Shown here: positions 52,367 through 60,087 of the stretch, one piece after another
Layout of the letters: each line of letters starts with the position of its first letter
Numbering within the stretch: the first letter of the stretch is position 1
DNA from: BQJU01 sp964015035
GTDB lineage: Bacteria > Bacteroidota > Bacteroidia > Chitinophagales > Saprospiraceae
Reading direction: 5' to 3'
Length of the DNA stretch: 64,000 nt
Assembly: GCA_964015035.1 (NCBI GenBank)
Contig: CAXHCA010000001.1
Location: forward strand, 1-64,000
Notes under the pieces: model-generated
Databases searched by the model: none
Told to the model about the DNA's origin: nothing
What the model saw: the letters and a program-made list of their open reading frames with translations, nothing else
Position numbers and translations under genes: made by a program

Positions 52367-53386
52367 CTATTCGGTCGATGCGGAATCAAGCAATTCCCGA
52401 TGCAATAATGCTTCATATTCCTCTTGTAATTGTTGACGATCAACCGGCACGACACCTACTTTTTCGCAAACCTGCCCACCCGCCAGATTGGCCAACTTTG
52501 CGATTTCAGACAAATCGGTTTGCCCTGCAGCCAATCCCAATGCCAAGACACTAATTACCGTATCACCTGCACCACAAACATCGGCGATAGAACGGGCTTG
52601 TGTGGGGAAAATCTTGCTATTTTGCCCCTCCATTACAAATAAACCTTTTTCAGATAGGGTGATGACGGTCGATTGGTTATTTAATTTTTCTCTAATAAAA
52701 TCAGCGGCTTTGTTAAGATCATTCAGGCTCGTGGTAATGGAAAAAGGCAATTGGCTGCGAATTTCCTTCAGGTTGGGTTTAAATAAGGTTACCTTTTCAT
52801 AAGCCCAAAAATTGTGAAACTTAGGGTCTACTGCTGTGGGAATATTGTGTTGAAGGGCTTCGGCGATGACTTCTTTGATTACACGGGTAGAAAGCACTCC
52901 TTTGTTATAGTCCTGAAATAAAATCAGGTCAATAGCGTCATCTTTTAAAATTTGTTTAATCTGTTCTAAAAACCGATCTGCTTCTCCTTCCGAAAGTTCA
53001 TGGGTATCTTCCCGGTCCACTCGCAACAGATGCTGGTTATTGGCGATCACCCGGGTTTTTACGGTGGTCATGCGCTCTTCTGAGGTCATAATACCTTTTG
53101 CCGAAAGGCGCAAAGCGGGTAATAGCTGCAAGAATACATCTGTATTTTCGTCTTGGCCGATCACACTGCAAAGGATAACTTCTGCTCCCAATGCCTTGAG
53201 ATTGAGGGCGACATTGGCTGCTCCTCCCAAACGATTCTGACTTTCCTGGAACTCTACCACCGGAACCGGAGCTTCCGGCGAAATCCGACTCACTTTACCG
53301 GTCAAATAGCGATCAATCATCACGTCACCAATCACGAGAATTCTTTGCTGGCTAAGACGTTGAAAGAGCTCAAGAGAAACACTCAT
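52367..53386 (-). CDS. rfaE1: PfkB-family sugar kinase, RfaE1/HldE-I-like (heptose 7-phosphate kinase)
   Basis: A 339-residue PfkB kinase most like domain I of HldE (RfaE), which phosphorylates D-glycero-D-manno-heptose 7-phosphate at C1 for LPS core synthesis. VIGDVMIDRYLTGKVSRISPEAPVPVV is characteristic of RfaE, GGAANVALNLKALG is the PfkB signature 1, and the catalytic base is Asp275 in CGAGDT. The cytidylyltransferase domain of HldE is absent, so a separate RfaE2 should exist elsewhere. It overlaps waaA by an ATGA start-stop overlap, which supports a role in LPS core assembly. Confidence 0.85.
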   Translation of the reverse strand: MSVSLELFQRLSQQRILVIGDVMIDRYLTGKVSRISPEAPVPVVEFQESQNRLGGAANVALNLKALGAEVILCSVIGQDENTDVFLQLLPALRLSAKGIMTSEERMTTVKTRVIANNQHLLRVDREDTHELSEGEADRFLEQIKQILKDDAIDLILFQDYNKGVLSTRVIKEVIAEALQHNIPTAVDPKFHNFWAYEKVTLFKPNLKEIRSQLPFSITTSLNDLNKAADFIREKLNNQSTVITLSEKGLFVMEGQNSKIFPTQARSIADVCGAGDTVISVLALGLAAGQTDLSEIAKLANLAGGQVCEKVGVVPVDRQQLQEEYEALLHRELLDSASTE

Positions 53387-54636
53387 AATAATAGATTTTT
53401 CGATCTTAAATATTGCAGAACCTGGGTGCTGCTGCCTTTGTTCTCCTCAAGGAATTGCCTGATAATTTCGACGGCATTTCTATATTGATCGGCATGTTGT
53501 AGCCTTGTAAATACCTGACGAAAATCCTGAATATCCCGAATGGGAAAGGCGCCCCCTCGTTGGGTCATTAGTCGGGCTTCAATGAATTTCTCAAATTTAG
53601 GACCAAAGATGACTGGAATCTCAAAGGCCATGGGTTCTAGTGTATTGTGAATGGCCACCCCGAAACCTCCTCCAATGTAAGCGATCGTCCCATACCGATA
53701 AAGGGAAGACAACATACCGATATTATCAATAATGAGTACCTTACTTTCTGCCAGCTTATTGGAATCCAATTGGCTAAATCGTTGGTAGGGGACTTTTAAC
53801 TTTTGTTCTATTTCTAAAATACGTGCTGTTTTGATATCATGCGGAGCGATAATTACCTTCCACTGCTTGGGTAGTTCCTCATTGACAAAAGGCAGCAAAA
53901 TGGCTTCATCACCGCCCCAGGTGCTGCCACAGATTAGCACAGATGCTCCTTCGGAAAATTGGGAAATGGCCGGATAATCCTTGGCCTGCTCCGCAATACT
54001 GATGACCCGGTCAATGCGCGTATCACCAGCAATGGTGAACTGGTTAATTCCCACGGATTCTAGCAATACTGCAGAATCTCTGTCCTGAACAAACAAATGA
54101 TCAAAGGCTCGTAGTTCTCTTAAAAATAGCTTTCCATAAGGCTGAAAAAATGGTTGCCCGGAACGGAAAACGGCAGAAATCAAAACAACAGGTATATCAT
54201 TTTGGCGCAAAGCCCGCAAGTGATTCATCCAGAATTCGTACTTGACAAAAATGGCCTGGTTTGGCTTTAACAATTGCACAAAGCGTTGAGCTCTTCCCGG
54301 CAGGTCCAGTGGAAGATAACAGACTAGGTCAGCAAGGGCATAGTCTTTGCGTAATTCATAGCCAGATGGAGAGAAGAAGGTCAGGGCAATTTTAGTGTTT
54401 GGAAACTGTTGTTTAATACCTTCGATGACCGGGCGGCCTTGTTCAAATTCGCCCAGAGAGGCACAATGCATCCAGATCAAGGGATGGCCAGTAGTTGTTG
54501 CTTTAAAAGCTTCAATCTGTTGAAATAGACCTTTGCGCCCGTTAATAAACAGTGCCGCTTTTGCATTAAAAAAAGCGGCTACACGAAGACCAAGACCGTA
54601 GCAGAAAATGACTAGGTTGTAAATAATCCTCATCAA
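53383..54636 (-). CDS. waaA: 3-deoxy-D-manno-octulosonic acid (Kdo) transferase
   Basis: A 417-residue GT-B glycosyltransferase (GT30) that adds Kdo to lipid A precursor at the cytoplasmic face of the inner membrane. It has an N-terminal membrane anchor (residues 5-24), the conserved acid Glu63 in CASLGEFEQGRPV, FVKYEFWMNHLRALR and, in the C-terminal domain, the CMP-binding region (APHDIKTARI; YIGGGFGVAIHNTLEPMAF). Gene order is barrel protein, waaA, rfaE1 with ATGA overlaps at both junctions, so the three are translationally coupled. Confidence 0.94.
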   Translation of the reverse strand: MMRIIYNLVIFCYGLGLRVAAFFNAKAALFINGRKGLFQQIEAFKATTTGHPLIWMHCASLGEFEQGRPVIEGIKQQFPNTKIALTFFSPSGYELRKDYALADLVCYLPLDLPGRAQRFVQLLKPNQAIFVKYEFWMNHLRALRQNDIPVVLISAVFRSGQPFFQPYGKLFLRELRAFDHLFVQDRDSAVLLESVGINQFTIAGDTRIDRVISIAEQAKDYPAISQFSEGASVLICGSTWGGDEAILLPFVNEELPKQWKVIIAPHDIKTARILEIEQKLKVPYQRFSQLDSNKLAESKVLIIDNIGMLSSLYRYGTIAYIGGGFGVAIHNTLEPMAFEIPVIFGPKFEKFIEARLMTQRGGAFPIRDIQDFRQVFTRLQHADQYRNAVEIIRQFLEENKGSSTQVLQYLRSKNLLL

Positions 54637-55397
54637 TAATAAATCTCATCAGCGGATTGGCCAAAATAAAAAGGCAGTACCCAACCGGCCCGAATACCGA
54701 ATAGAAAATCCATCCGTTTGGCATCATCCCGGGCTTCAGTGTCAAAATTGAAATCACGCCGGTTTTGGGTGAACCCCTGTGTTAATTCAATTCCAATGTA
54801 GAAATTAAGCCTCTTATTTTCGCTCAAGCGCTGATAACCAATAAATTCATTAAATGCCAAGCCATTGCTCAACCGGTCGTACCCCTTCTTGTACTCGCCG
54901 AGCAATTGGGGAACCGAACGATCGGGGTCATCCTGGATGCGTATCTTGTGTTGAAGTAGGCCTGCTCCCAATGTCAACCGCAATCCGGATCTTTTTTTTG
55001 TTTCTGAGAAAGAGATGATTTTACCAACCAATCCTCCCACGTAAACGCCGCGTTCGCGAAGTTGAATATTGGCATAATTCCGATCATTGCCAATGATGAA
55101 GCCTTCTGGCGTGCGCAGTGTGGCTAAAACATCTTGCTTGACATTGGAGCCAAAGATGAAATAGCCCTCCAACCCAAATATCCAATTGGTTTCATCTCGA
55201 ATGTACTCTACCCCCAACCCCAAATTGGAGTTGTTGCCAAAACGGGGCTTGATGTCACCACCCGGCATCTGCGCACCATAACTGAGGTTGACTAAAATGC
55301 CATTACCTTTGTTGATGACGTAGTCGGACAGTTGGCCATTGGCCATTGGTATGCCAAAGATGAGTAGAAAAGAGAGCGAAATAAAAAATGATTTCAT
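54633..55397 (-). CDS. Uncharacterised outer-membrane beta-barrel protein, upstream of waaA
   Basis: A 254-residue exported protein with a signal peptide ending ANGQ. The mature part has alternating amphipathic strands with aromatic ends (ILVNLSYGAQMPGG; NLGLGVEYIRDETNWIFGLEGYFIFGS; LRLTLGAGLLQHKI; RLNFYIGIELTQGFTQ), typical of an outer-membrane barrel of 8 to 12 strands. It overlaps waaA by ATGA and is first in the LPS core operon. That position suggests a role at the LPS layer, but no family assignment could be made from sequence alone. Confidence 0.75.
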   Translation of the reverse strand: MKSFFISLSFLLIFGIPMANGQLSDYVINKGNGILVNLSYGAQMPGGDIKPRFGNNSNLGLGVEYIRDETNWIFGLEGYFIFGSNVKQDVLATLRTPEGFIIGNDRNYANIQLRERGVYVGGLVGKIISFSETKKRSGLRLTLGAGLLQHKIRIQDDPDRSVPQLLGEYKKGYDRLSNGLAFNEFIGYQRLSENKRLNFYIGIELTQGFTQNRRDFNFDTEARDDAKRMDFLFGIRAGWVLPFYFGQSADEIYY

Positions 55398-55496
55398 AGC
55401 TTATTGAATTCGGTGAAGGGGTAAAGGTACGGATTGCCCTTGATTTGAAAAAGATAAACCACACCACCAAATTCAAAGTTTAACGTTAATCTTCCG

Positions 55497-55524
55497 CTTG
55501 CACCGTGAAATTCTGCTATTTTTG
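55497..55524 (+). promoter_or_regulatory. rfbB promoter
   Basis: TATTTTTG (55517-55524) matches TAnnTTTG exactly. CTTG (55497-55500) is a partial -33 box with 16 bases between. An in-frame GTG at 55524 overlaps the box, so it cannot be the start codon; this favours ATG 55572. Confidence 0.55.
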
Positions 55525-55571
55525 TGCCGCAAAAAGGAGTACCCAACCTCAATATTACGAAGTACAAAACC

Positions 55572-56633
55572 ATGGCTATGTCTGAAAATAAAACCATTTT
55601 AGTGACCGGTGGCGCAGGATTTATTGGTTCGCATTTGGTGCGATTATTGGTCAATAAATACCCCCATTACCGGATTGTTAATCTTGATAAGCTCACTTAT
55701 GCGGGCAATTTGGAGAACCTCAAGGATATCGAAAATGCAGACAATTATCAATTTATAAAAGGAGACATCACCGATGTGTCTTTTTTGGAAAGCTTGTTCT
55801 CGGATCTTGCGTTTGATGGCATTATCCATCTGGCCGCGGAATCGCATGTAGACCGCTCCATCTCGGATCCAATGGGATTTATCCATACCAATATTGTCGG
55901 AACCGTCAATCTGCTCAATGCGGCTCGGACGCAATGGGCGGGCCAGGAAGGCAAGCGATTCTACCATGTGTCTACCGATGAAGTATATGGATCACTAGGG
56001 GAAACTGGTTTCTTTCTGGAAACAACAGCTTACGACCCGCGGTCCCCGTATTCCGCTTCAAAGGCCAGTTCAGACCACTTGGTAAGAGCATATCACCACA
56101 CCTACGGTTTGCCAATAGTGATTTCGAACTGCAGCAACAACTATGGACCTTATCAATTTCCAGAAAAACTGTTGCCACTTATGATCAATAATATTCGACA
56201 TGAGAAACCGCTGCCCGTCTATGGTGATGGAAAATACACCCGCGATTGGCTTTGGGTGGGCGATCATGCAGAGGCGATCGATTTGATTTTCCATCAAGGG
56301 AAATCTGGCGAAACCTATAACATTGGAGGAAACAATGAATGGAAAAACATTGATTTGGTGCATCAGCTGTGCGACTTGATGGATGAATTGCTGGACCGCA
56401 AAAAAGGTAGCTCACGCAAACTGATTACCTTTGTTAAGGACCGTCCGGGACACGACAAGCGCTATGCTATTGATGCGACCAAAATTAAGGATGAATTGGG
56501 TTGGACACCTAAAATTCAACCATTAGAGGGCTTAAGAATGACGGCCCAGTGGTATCTGGAAAATACGGAGTGGTTAGATCATATTACTTCGGGTGCTTAC
56601 CAGGCGTATTATGAAAAACAGTATCAAGCATAG
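55572..56633 (+). CDS. rfbB: dTDP-glucose 4,6-dehydratase
   Basis: A 353-residue extended short-chain dehydrogenase that converts dTDP-glucose to dTDP-4-keto-6-deoxyglucose, a precursor of rhamnose and other deoxysugars of surface polysaccharide. The NAD motif is GGAGFIGSH, the catalytic Thr-Asp-Glu is in STDEVYG, and Tyr/Lys are in YSASKASS. SNNYGPYQFPEKLLPLMI is diagnostic for RfbB. ATG 55572 (MAMSENKT) is chosen because the longer GTG start lies inside the promoter; ATG 55578 is equally possible. No rfbA, rfbC or rfbD is adjacent. Its 3' end overlaps the convergent MarR-GNAT gene by 10 bases. Confidence 0.95.
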   Translation: MAMSENKTILVTGGAGFIGSHLVRLLVNKYPHYRIVNLDKLTYAGNLENLKDIENADNYQFIKGDITDVSFLESLFSDLAFDGIIHLAAESHVDRSISDPMGFIHTNIVGTVNLLNAARTQWAGQEGKRFYHVSTDEVYGSLGETGFFLETTAYDPRSPYSASKASSDHLVRAYHHTYGLPIVISNCSNNYGPYQFPEKLLPLMINNIRHEKPLPVYGDGKYTRDWLWVGDHAEAIDLIFHQGKSGETYNIGGNNEWKNIDLVHQLCDLMDELLDRKKGSSRKLITFVKDRPGHDKRYAIDATKIKDELGWTPKIQPLEGLRMTAQWYLENTEWLDHITSGAYQAYYEKQYQA

Positions 56634-57550
56634 GCGGATAAATCCAGGGCAAAATAGGTCTCACACGAGGAATGCCCTGTATTCCCCATAGGGCCGTCCA
56701 ATTTTTTGAAGCCCGCTTTTTCATATAGTCGGACGGCCTGCCACATTCTTGCTACGGTTTCCAGGTAACAAGTCTGGTAGCCCAGTTTTTTGGCTTCAAC
56801 AAGGCAATGCTTCAGGAGTTTTTTGCCCATTCCTACACCCCTTAGTCCTGAATCGAAATACATTTTTTTTAACTCACAAACGTCTGAACCACCATTGGCC
56901 AGTGGCCCAATGCCTCCGCAACCCAGAATGTTCCGCTCATCTTCGATGACAAAAAAACGAGCCCTTTCATGCTGATAGGCACCATACATATCGTCAACTT
57001 CTGGATCATTGATAGAATAGCCAGGGCCTACTGCTCCAAATTCAGTCATTACTTTACGAATAATCTGGGCCACCTGCGGATTATCATTCGCTTGAATGAG
57101 GCGAATTCGAAACCTCTTTTGCAATCGTTGTTGTCGCAAGGCTTTGGCATAAAGCGACATGCCTTCCAGCACTTTTTGTTGCTCATCCGAGGAGAGTAAA
57201 TTGAGTGCTTCGTGAACCTGATTGTTGGCTCGTTGATTGCTCTTTTGCACTGCTTTTTTACCGGTGTCAGTGAGCAAGTATTGTTTTTGACGCTGGTCGT
57301 GCTCAGGGATTATGGTATCGATAAATCCCTTTTTAGCCAAGCTATTACTCAACCGGCTAGTCGTTGATTTATCGAGCACCAAGGTGTCCGCCAATTGTTG
57401 CAAATTCTGTGGAGACTTTTGCTGTAGTTCGAATAAGAAATGGCACTGAGAAAGCGACATTCCGAGGTATTCGCGGGGCCCCCTCAGTACTTTTAATTCT
57501 CGGACGATAGTACGGGTGGAGCGGCGAATGTTTTCAATCAAATTGCTCAT
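56624..57550 (-). CDS. MarR-family regulator fused to a GNAT acetyltransferase
   Basis: A 308-residue bifunctional protein. ATG 57550 (MSNLIENIRR) is preferred over upstream in-frame starts because the MarR fold begins here and the operator lies just before it. Residues 1-150 are a winged-helix MarR domain (LSQCHFLFELQQKSPQNLQQLADTL; STTSRLSNSLAKKGFI; DQRQKQYLLTDTGK). Residues 155-308 are a GNAT N-acetyltransferase (RLIQANDNPQVAQIIR; MYFDSGLRGVGMGKKLL, the acetyl-CoA loop; LYEKAGFKKL). MarR-GNAT fusions are a known architecture with unknown substrates. The palindrome at 57561-57594 implies autoregulation. Confidence 0.9.
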   Translation of the reverse strand: MSNLIENIRRSTRTIVRELKVLRGPREYLGMSLSQCHFLFELQQKSPQNLQQLADTLVLDKSTTSRLSNSLAKKGFIDTIIPEHDQRQKQYLLTDTGKKAVQKSNQRANNQVHEALNLLSSDEQQKVLEGMSLYAKALRQQRLQKRFRIRLIQANDNPQVAQIIRKVMTEFGAVGPGYSINDPEVDDMYGAYQHERARFFVIEDERNILGCGGIGPLANGGSDVCELKKMYFDSGLRGVGMGKKLLKHCLVEAKKLGYQTCYLETVARMWQAVRLYEKAGFKKLDGPMGNTGHSSCETYFALDLSAYA

Positions 57551-57560
57551 TATTTTTTTG

Positions 57561-57594
57561 TTGCAATATACAACTAAATTGTTGTGCATTGCAA
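57561..57594. promoter_or_regulatory. Palindromic MarR-type operator upstream of the MarR-GNAT gene
   Basis: TTGCAATATACAAC-TAAATT-GTTGTGCATTGCAA is an inverted repeat with 12 of 14 matching positions around a 6-base spacer. It lies 10 bases upstream of the start codon, a position from which a bound MarR dimer would block transcription or translation initiation. Confidence 0.65.
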
Positions 57595-57680
57595 GTGAAA
57601 TACTTGATGGGAATTTATGGATTTTTTTATCTTTATCCACGATCACAAGGGAATACCCCTGATTATATTTTATTGTTAAT

Positions 57681-57706
57681 TGCCAAACATGCACTGAGAT
57701 CAACTC
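57681..57706. repeat. Solo end of the intergenic repeat
   Basis: GCCAAACATGCACTGAGATC matches the solo end at 5262-5286 (AAACATGCACTAAGATC) and the right terminus of the full copies. It lies in the divergent gap between the MarR-GNAT and alpha/beta-hydrolase genes. Confidence 0.35.
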
Positions 57707-57767
57707 CGAATTTTTAAATCTCAAAGCAGTTCAACTATTAGTAAAACAGCCAAAACTTACCCAGTCG

Positions 57768-58739
57768 ATGAATTATTCATGTAAACTACTTTTTTATCTT
57801 TTTTTATTTTCGATTTTTTCCTGTCAGCAGGAGGAACAAGAAGAGAAGCAACCCCGGCCGGCCATTGATCCATCAAAAATTAAGATTGATGTGGAGGCAG
57901 GGGCCATTCACACGCCCGATGGAGTACTGATTATGTACAAAAAAGCGGGGTCTGGAAGTGAAACAATCGTCGTACCCAATTTGACTTACATCAACAATGG
58001 GTTGCGAGCATTAGAGGAAGATTATTCCCTTATATATTACGATGCCAGAAACCGGGGACGGTCGCAAACTGTGATGAATGGAATTCAGCTCAAGGGCGGC
58101 ATCAATAATGATGTGAAGGATTTGGAAACCCTGCGACAACATTTTAAATTGGATCGGCTCAATATTATTGGGCATGGGCATTACGGTCTTGTGGCGGCGC
58201 TTTATGGGGTGCAATATCCCGATAAATTAGGCAAGGTAGTGATGCTAAATCCTTCTCCGGCACCGGTGGATCAGGATCCGGGGGCACCATATACCGACAA
58301 AACAACGGAGGATATTGAAAAAGGGTTAAGTGGATTAGCTGAAGCCAAATCGAATATGAAGGACTTGGAATACTGTGAGCGTTGGTGGGGAATTGCAAAA
58401 AACCGCTATATAGGAGATGAGTTCAAATCACGAGCGGTAGATGCTCAAATTTGTAAATACCCCAATGAGATGCCTGATCGTCAAATGGCCTATCAGCAGA
58501 AATATGTAAATCCATCATTGGAGAAACTGAAAGAGGACGGGCCGAATTTTCGAAAACTACAATCCCCCGTACTGATTATTTGGGGAGAGAAGGACCGCCT
58601 TTATGGAGCGAAAACGGGCACCATCTGGAAGTCATTATTGCCAGATGCTTCCTTGACCAGACTCAAAGATGCCGGAAATATGAGCTGGATTGAAGCACCT
58701 AATGAAGTAACCTCAGCAATTAAAACATTTTTCAAATAA
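57768..58739 (+). CDS. Alpha/beta-hydrolase-fold lipoprotein lacking the catalytic Ser and His
   Basis: A 323-residue lipoprotein (lipobox FSC, Cys19). The alpha/beta-hydrolase fold is clear: YYDARNRGRS, LNIIGHGHYGLVAALYG, a cap region and VLIIWGEKDRLYG. However, the nucleophile elbow, normally GHSxGG, reads GHGHYG (135-140), so the serine is a glycine. The usual GxGHxxxxE catalytic His position reads AGNMSWIE (Asn304). The acidic residue in GEKD remains. It is therefore probably a non-enzymatic binding protein or has a changed mechanism. It precedes a DUF5362 protein by 27 bases. The MarR-GNAT gene is divergent and may control it. Confidence 0.85.
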   Translation: MNYSCKLLFYLFLFSIFSCQQEEQEEKQPRPAIDPSKIKIDVEAGAIHTPDGVLIMYKKAGSGSETIVVPNLTYINNGLRALEEDYSLIYYDARNRGRSQTVMNGIQLKGGINNDVKDLETLRQHFKLDRLNIIGHGHYGLVAALYGVQYPDKLGKVVMLNPSPAPVDQDPGAPYTDKTTEDIEKGLSGLAEAKSNMKDLEYCERWWGIAKNRYIGDEFKSRAVDAQICKYPNEMPDRQMAYQQKYVNPSLEKLKEDGPNFRKLQSPVLIIWGEKDRLYGAKTGTIWKSLLPDASLTRLKDAGNMSWIEAPNEVTSAIKTFFK

Positions 58740-58766
58740 CTCTTTTATTTCATTAAAACCAATTTT

Positions 58767-59216
58767 ATGGAAACCTCAAATTTGATTGATGACCAAATGA
58801 ACCTTGAACTGAATGACGACAACAAAAATGACTTAAAGGCTACTGCCAAGTGGGCTCGATTCTTGGCAATTGTTGGATTTGTCATGATCGGCTTGGTGCT
58901 CTTGAGTGTCTTTGCGATGAGCTCTATAATGGCCATCTATTTGCAGGAGAGTACCGGGGGCATGATCGGAACCAGTGCCATTATTGTGTTTTATGTGGTC
59001 ATTCTAGCCATATTCATTTTCCCACTGCTGTTTCAATTTCGCTTTGCCAACCAAGCTTTGGTGGCTGTTGATACCGGAAATCAAGCCTCTTTGACCTCCG
59101 CCTTGTCTAATCTGAAATCGATGTTTAAGTTTTGGGGTATTTATACGCTCGTCATTCTCGGTTTTTATGCTCTGATGTTGGTAGGAGCCCTGCTTATCGG
59201 GGTGTCTAGCTATTAA
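58767..59216 (+). CDS. DUF5362 family membrane protein
   Basis: A 149-residue membrane protein with an acidic cytoplasmic N-terminus (residues 1-27) and about four helices (FLAIVGFVMIGLVLLSVFAM; AIIVFYVVILAIFIFPLLF; YTLVILGFYALMLVGALLI). The pattern FQFRFANQALVAVDTGNQASLTSALSNLKSMFKFWGI between helices is characteristic of DUF5362. Function unknown. It is probably co-transcribed with the pseudo-hydrolase, and its stop codon is two bases from that of the convergent UbiA-like gene. Confidence 0.8.
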   Translation: METSNLIDDQMNLELNDDNKNDLKATAKWARFLAIVGFVMIGLVLLSVFAMSSIMAIYLQESTGGMIGTSAIIVFYVVILAIFIFPLLFQFRFANQALVAVDTGNQASLTSALSNLKSMFKFWGIYTLVILGFYALMLVGALLIGVSSY

Positions 59217-59218
59217 GT

Positions 59219-60082
59219 TTAGTTGGCAATATAATTAAATATTAATACCAAAACACATTGTAAAATCATGGCGCCATCTATCAATCCAGAGAAATAGTAA
59301 TCGTGTTGGTGTTTATCTGCGAAATAGACCAGGCTAAAAGTAGTAAGCGCCGAAATTCCTAAGGCTATGCAAGAAGCCCAGGAGTAGGCATCAATACAGT
59401 AGTTGAGCCAGACCATACTCAGCATAAATACCAGTACTATGGCCGCCATGATTTTACTCGATTTGATCCCAAAGCGGGATGGGATCGTTTGCACTCGATT
59501 GTGCCGATCGATGGCCATGTCGCGAATATCAAAAGGAAGGGCGATGGCGAAAATAAAAAACAATCGTTCTAAAAACATGAGATAAAAAGCAATGCTCCAG
59601 GTCATTTTTACCTCTAAGGCTGGTAGAAAGACCGTGACCCAAGACCAGGAAATTGCAATCATGAATATTTTTACAAAGGAAATATCTCTTCCTCTTTTCC
59701 CGGAGGGAAGTACAGGCAATACGTAAATTAAAGAGACCAGTGCAACAGGGAGCAATGCCCATATTAAGGATTGGGGTAATTGCAGTAGACACCAGAGCCC
59801 GCCAGCGGCAGCAACCACAGCATATAGGAAAATATGTGTCTTAAATTTTTCAACAATGGCAAAACGAGTTTGCCCTGTAAAAGAGTCGACCTTTTTCATG
59901 CCCACCAATCGATGTAAGGCGTATAAAAAAAGGGTGCCAAAGAAAATGACCCCGTACAATGGAGTCCATTGAAGTCGATAGGTTAGGAGCCACCGGCTTT
60001 GAGCACTGAGGGCAATAGCCGCCATGGCAATCCACAGATTACTGTAAAAAAGAAAATTGATTAGGTCATAAACCAGCCGCAT
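59219..60082 (-). CDS. UbiA prenyltransferase superfamily-like membrane protein
   Basis: A 287-residue protein with about eight membrane helices. The second Asp-rich motif of the UbiA superfamily is intact: LPFDIRDMAIDR (Asp185, Asp188, Asp192), followed by TIPSRFG. The first motif, normally NDxxDxxxD in the loop after helix 2, is not recognisable; the matching loop reads ALHRLVGMKKVDSF. UbiA enzymes transfer prenyl groups to aromatic or sugar acceptors. Loss of one metal-binding motif suggests a different acceptor or reaction. It lies 5 bases downstream of the M42 peptidase gene. Confidence 0.7.
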   Translation of the reverse strand: MRLVYDLINFLFYSNLWIAMAAIALSAQSRWLLTYRLQWTPLYGVIFFGTLFLYALHRLVGMKKVDSFTGQTRFAIVEKFKTHIFLYAVVAAAGGLWCLLQLPQSLIWALLPVALVSLIYVLPVLPSGKRGRDISFVKIFMIAISWSWVTVFLPALEVKMTWSIAFYLMFLERLFFIFAIALPFDIRDMAIDRHNRVQTIPSRFGIKSSKIMAAIVLVFMLSMVWLNYCIDAYSWASCIALGISALTTFSLVYFADKHQHDYYFSGLIDGAMILQCVLVLIFNYIAN

Positions 60083-60087
60083 TAATA

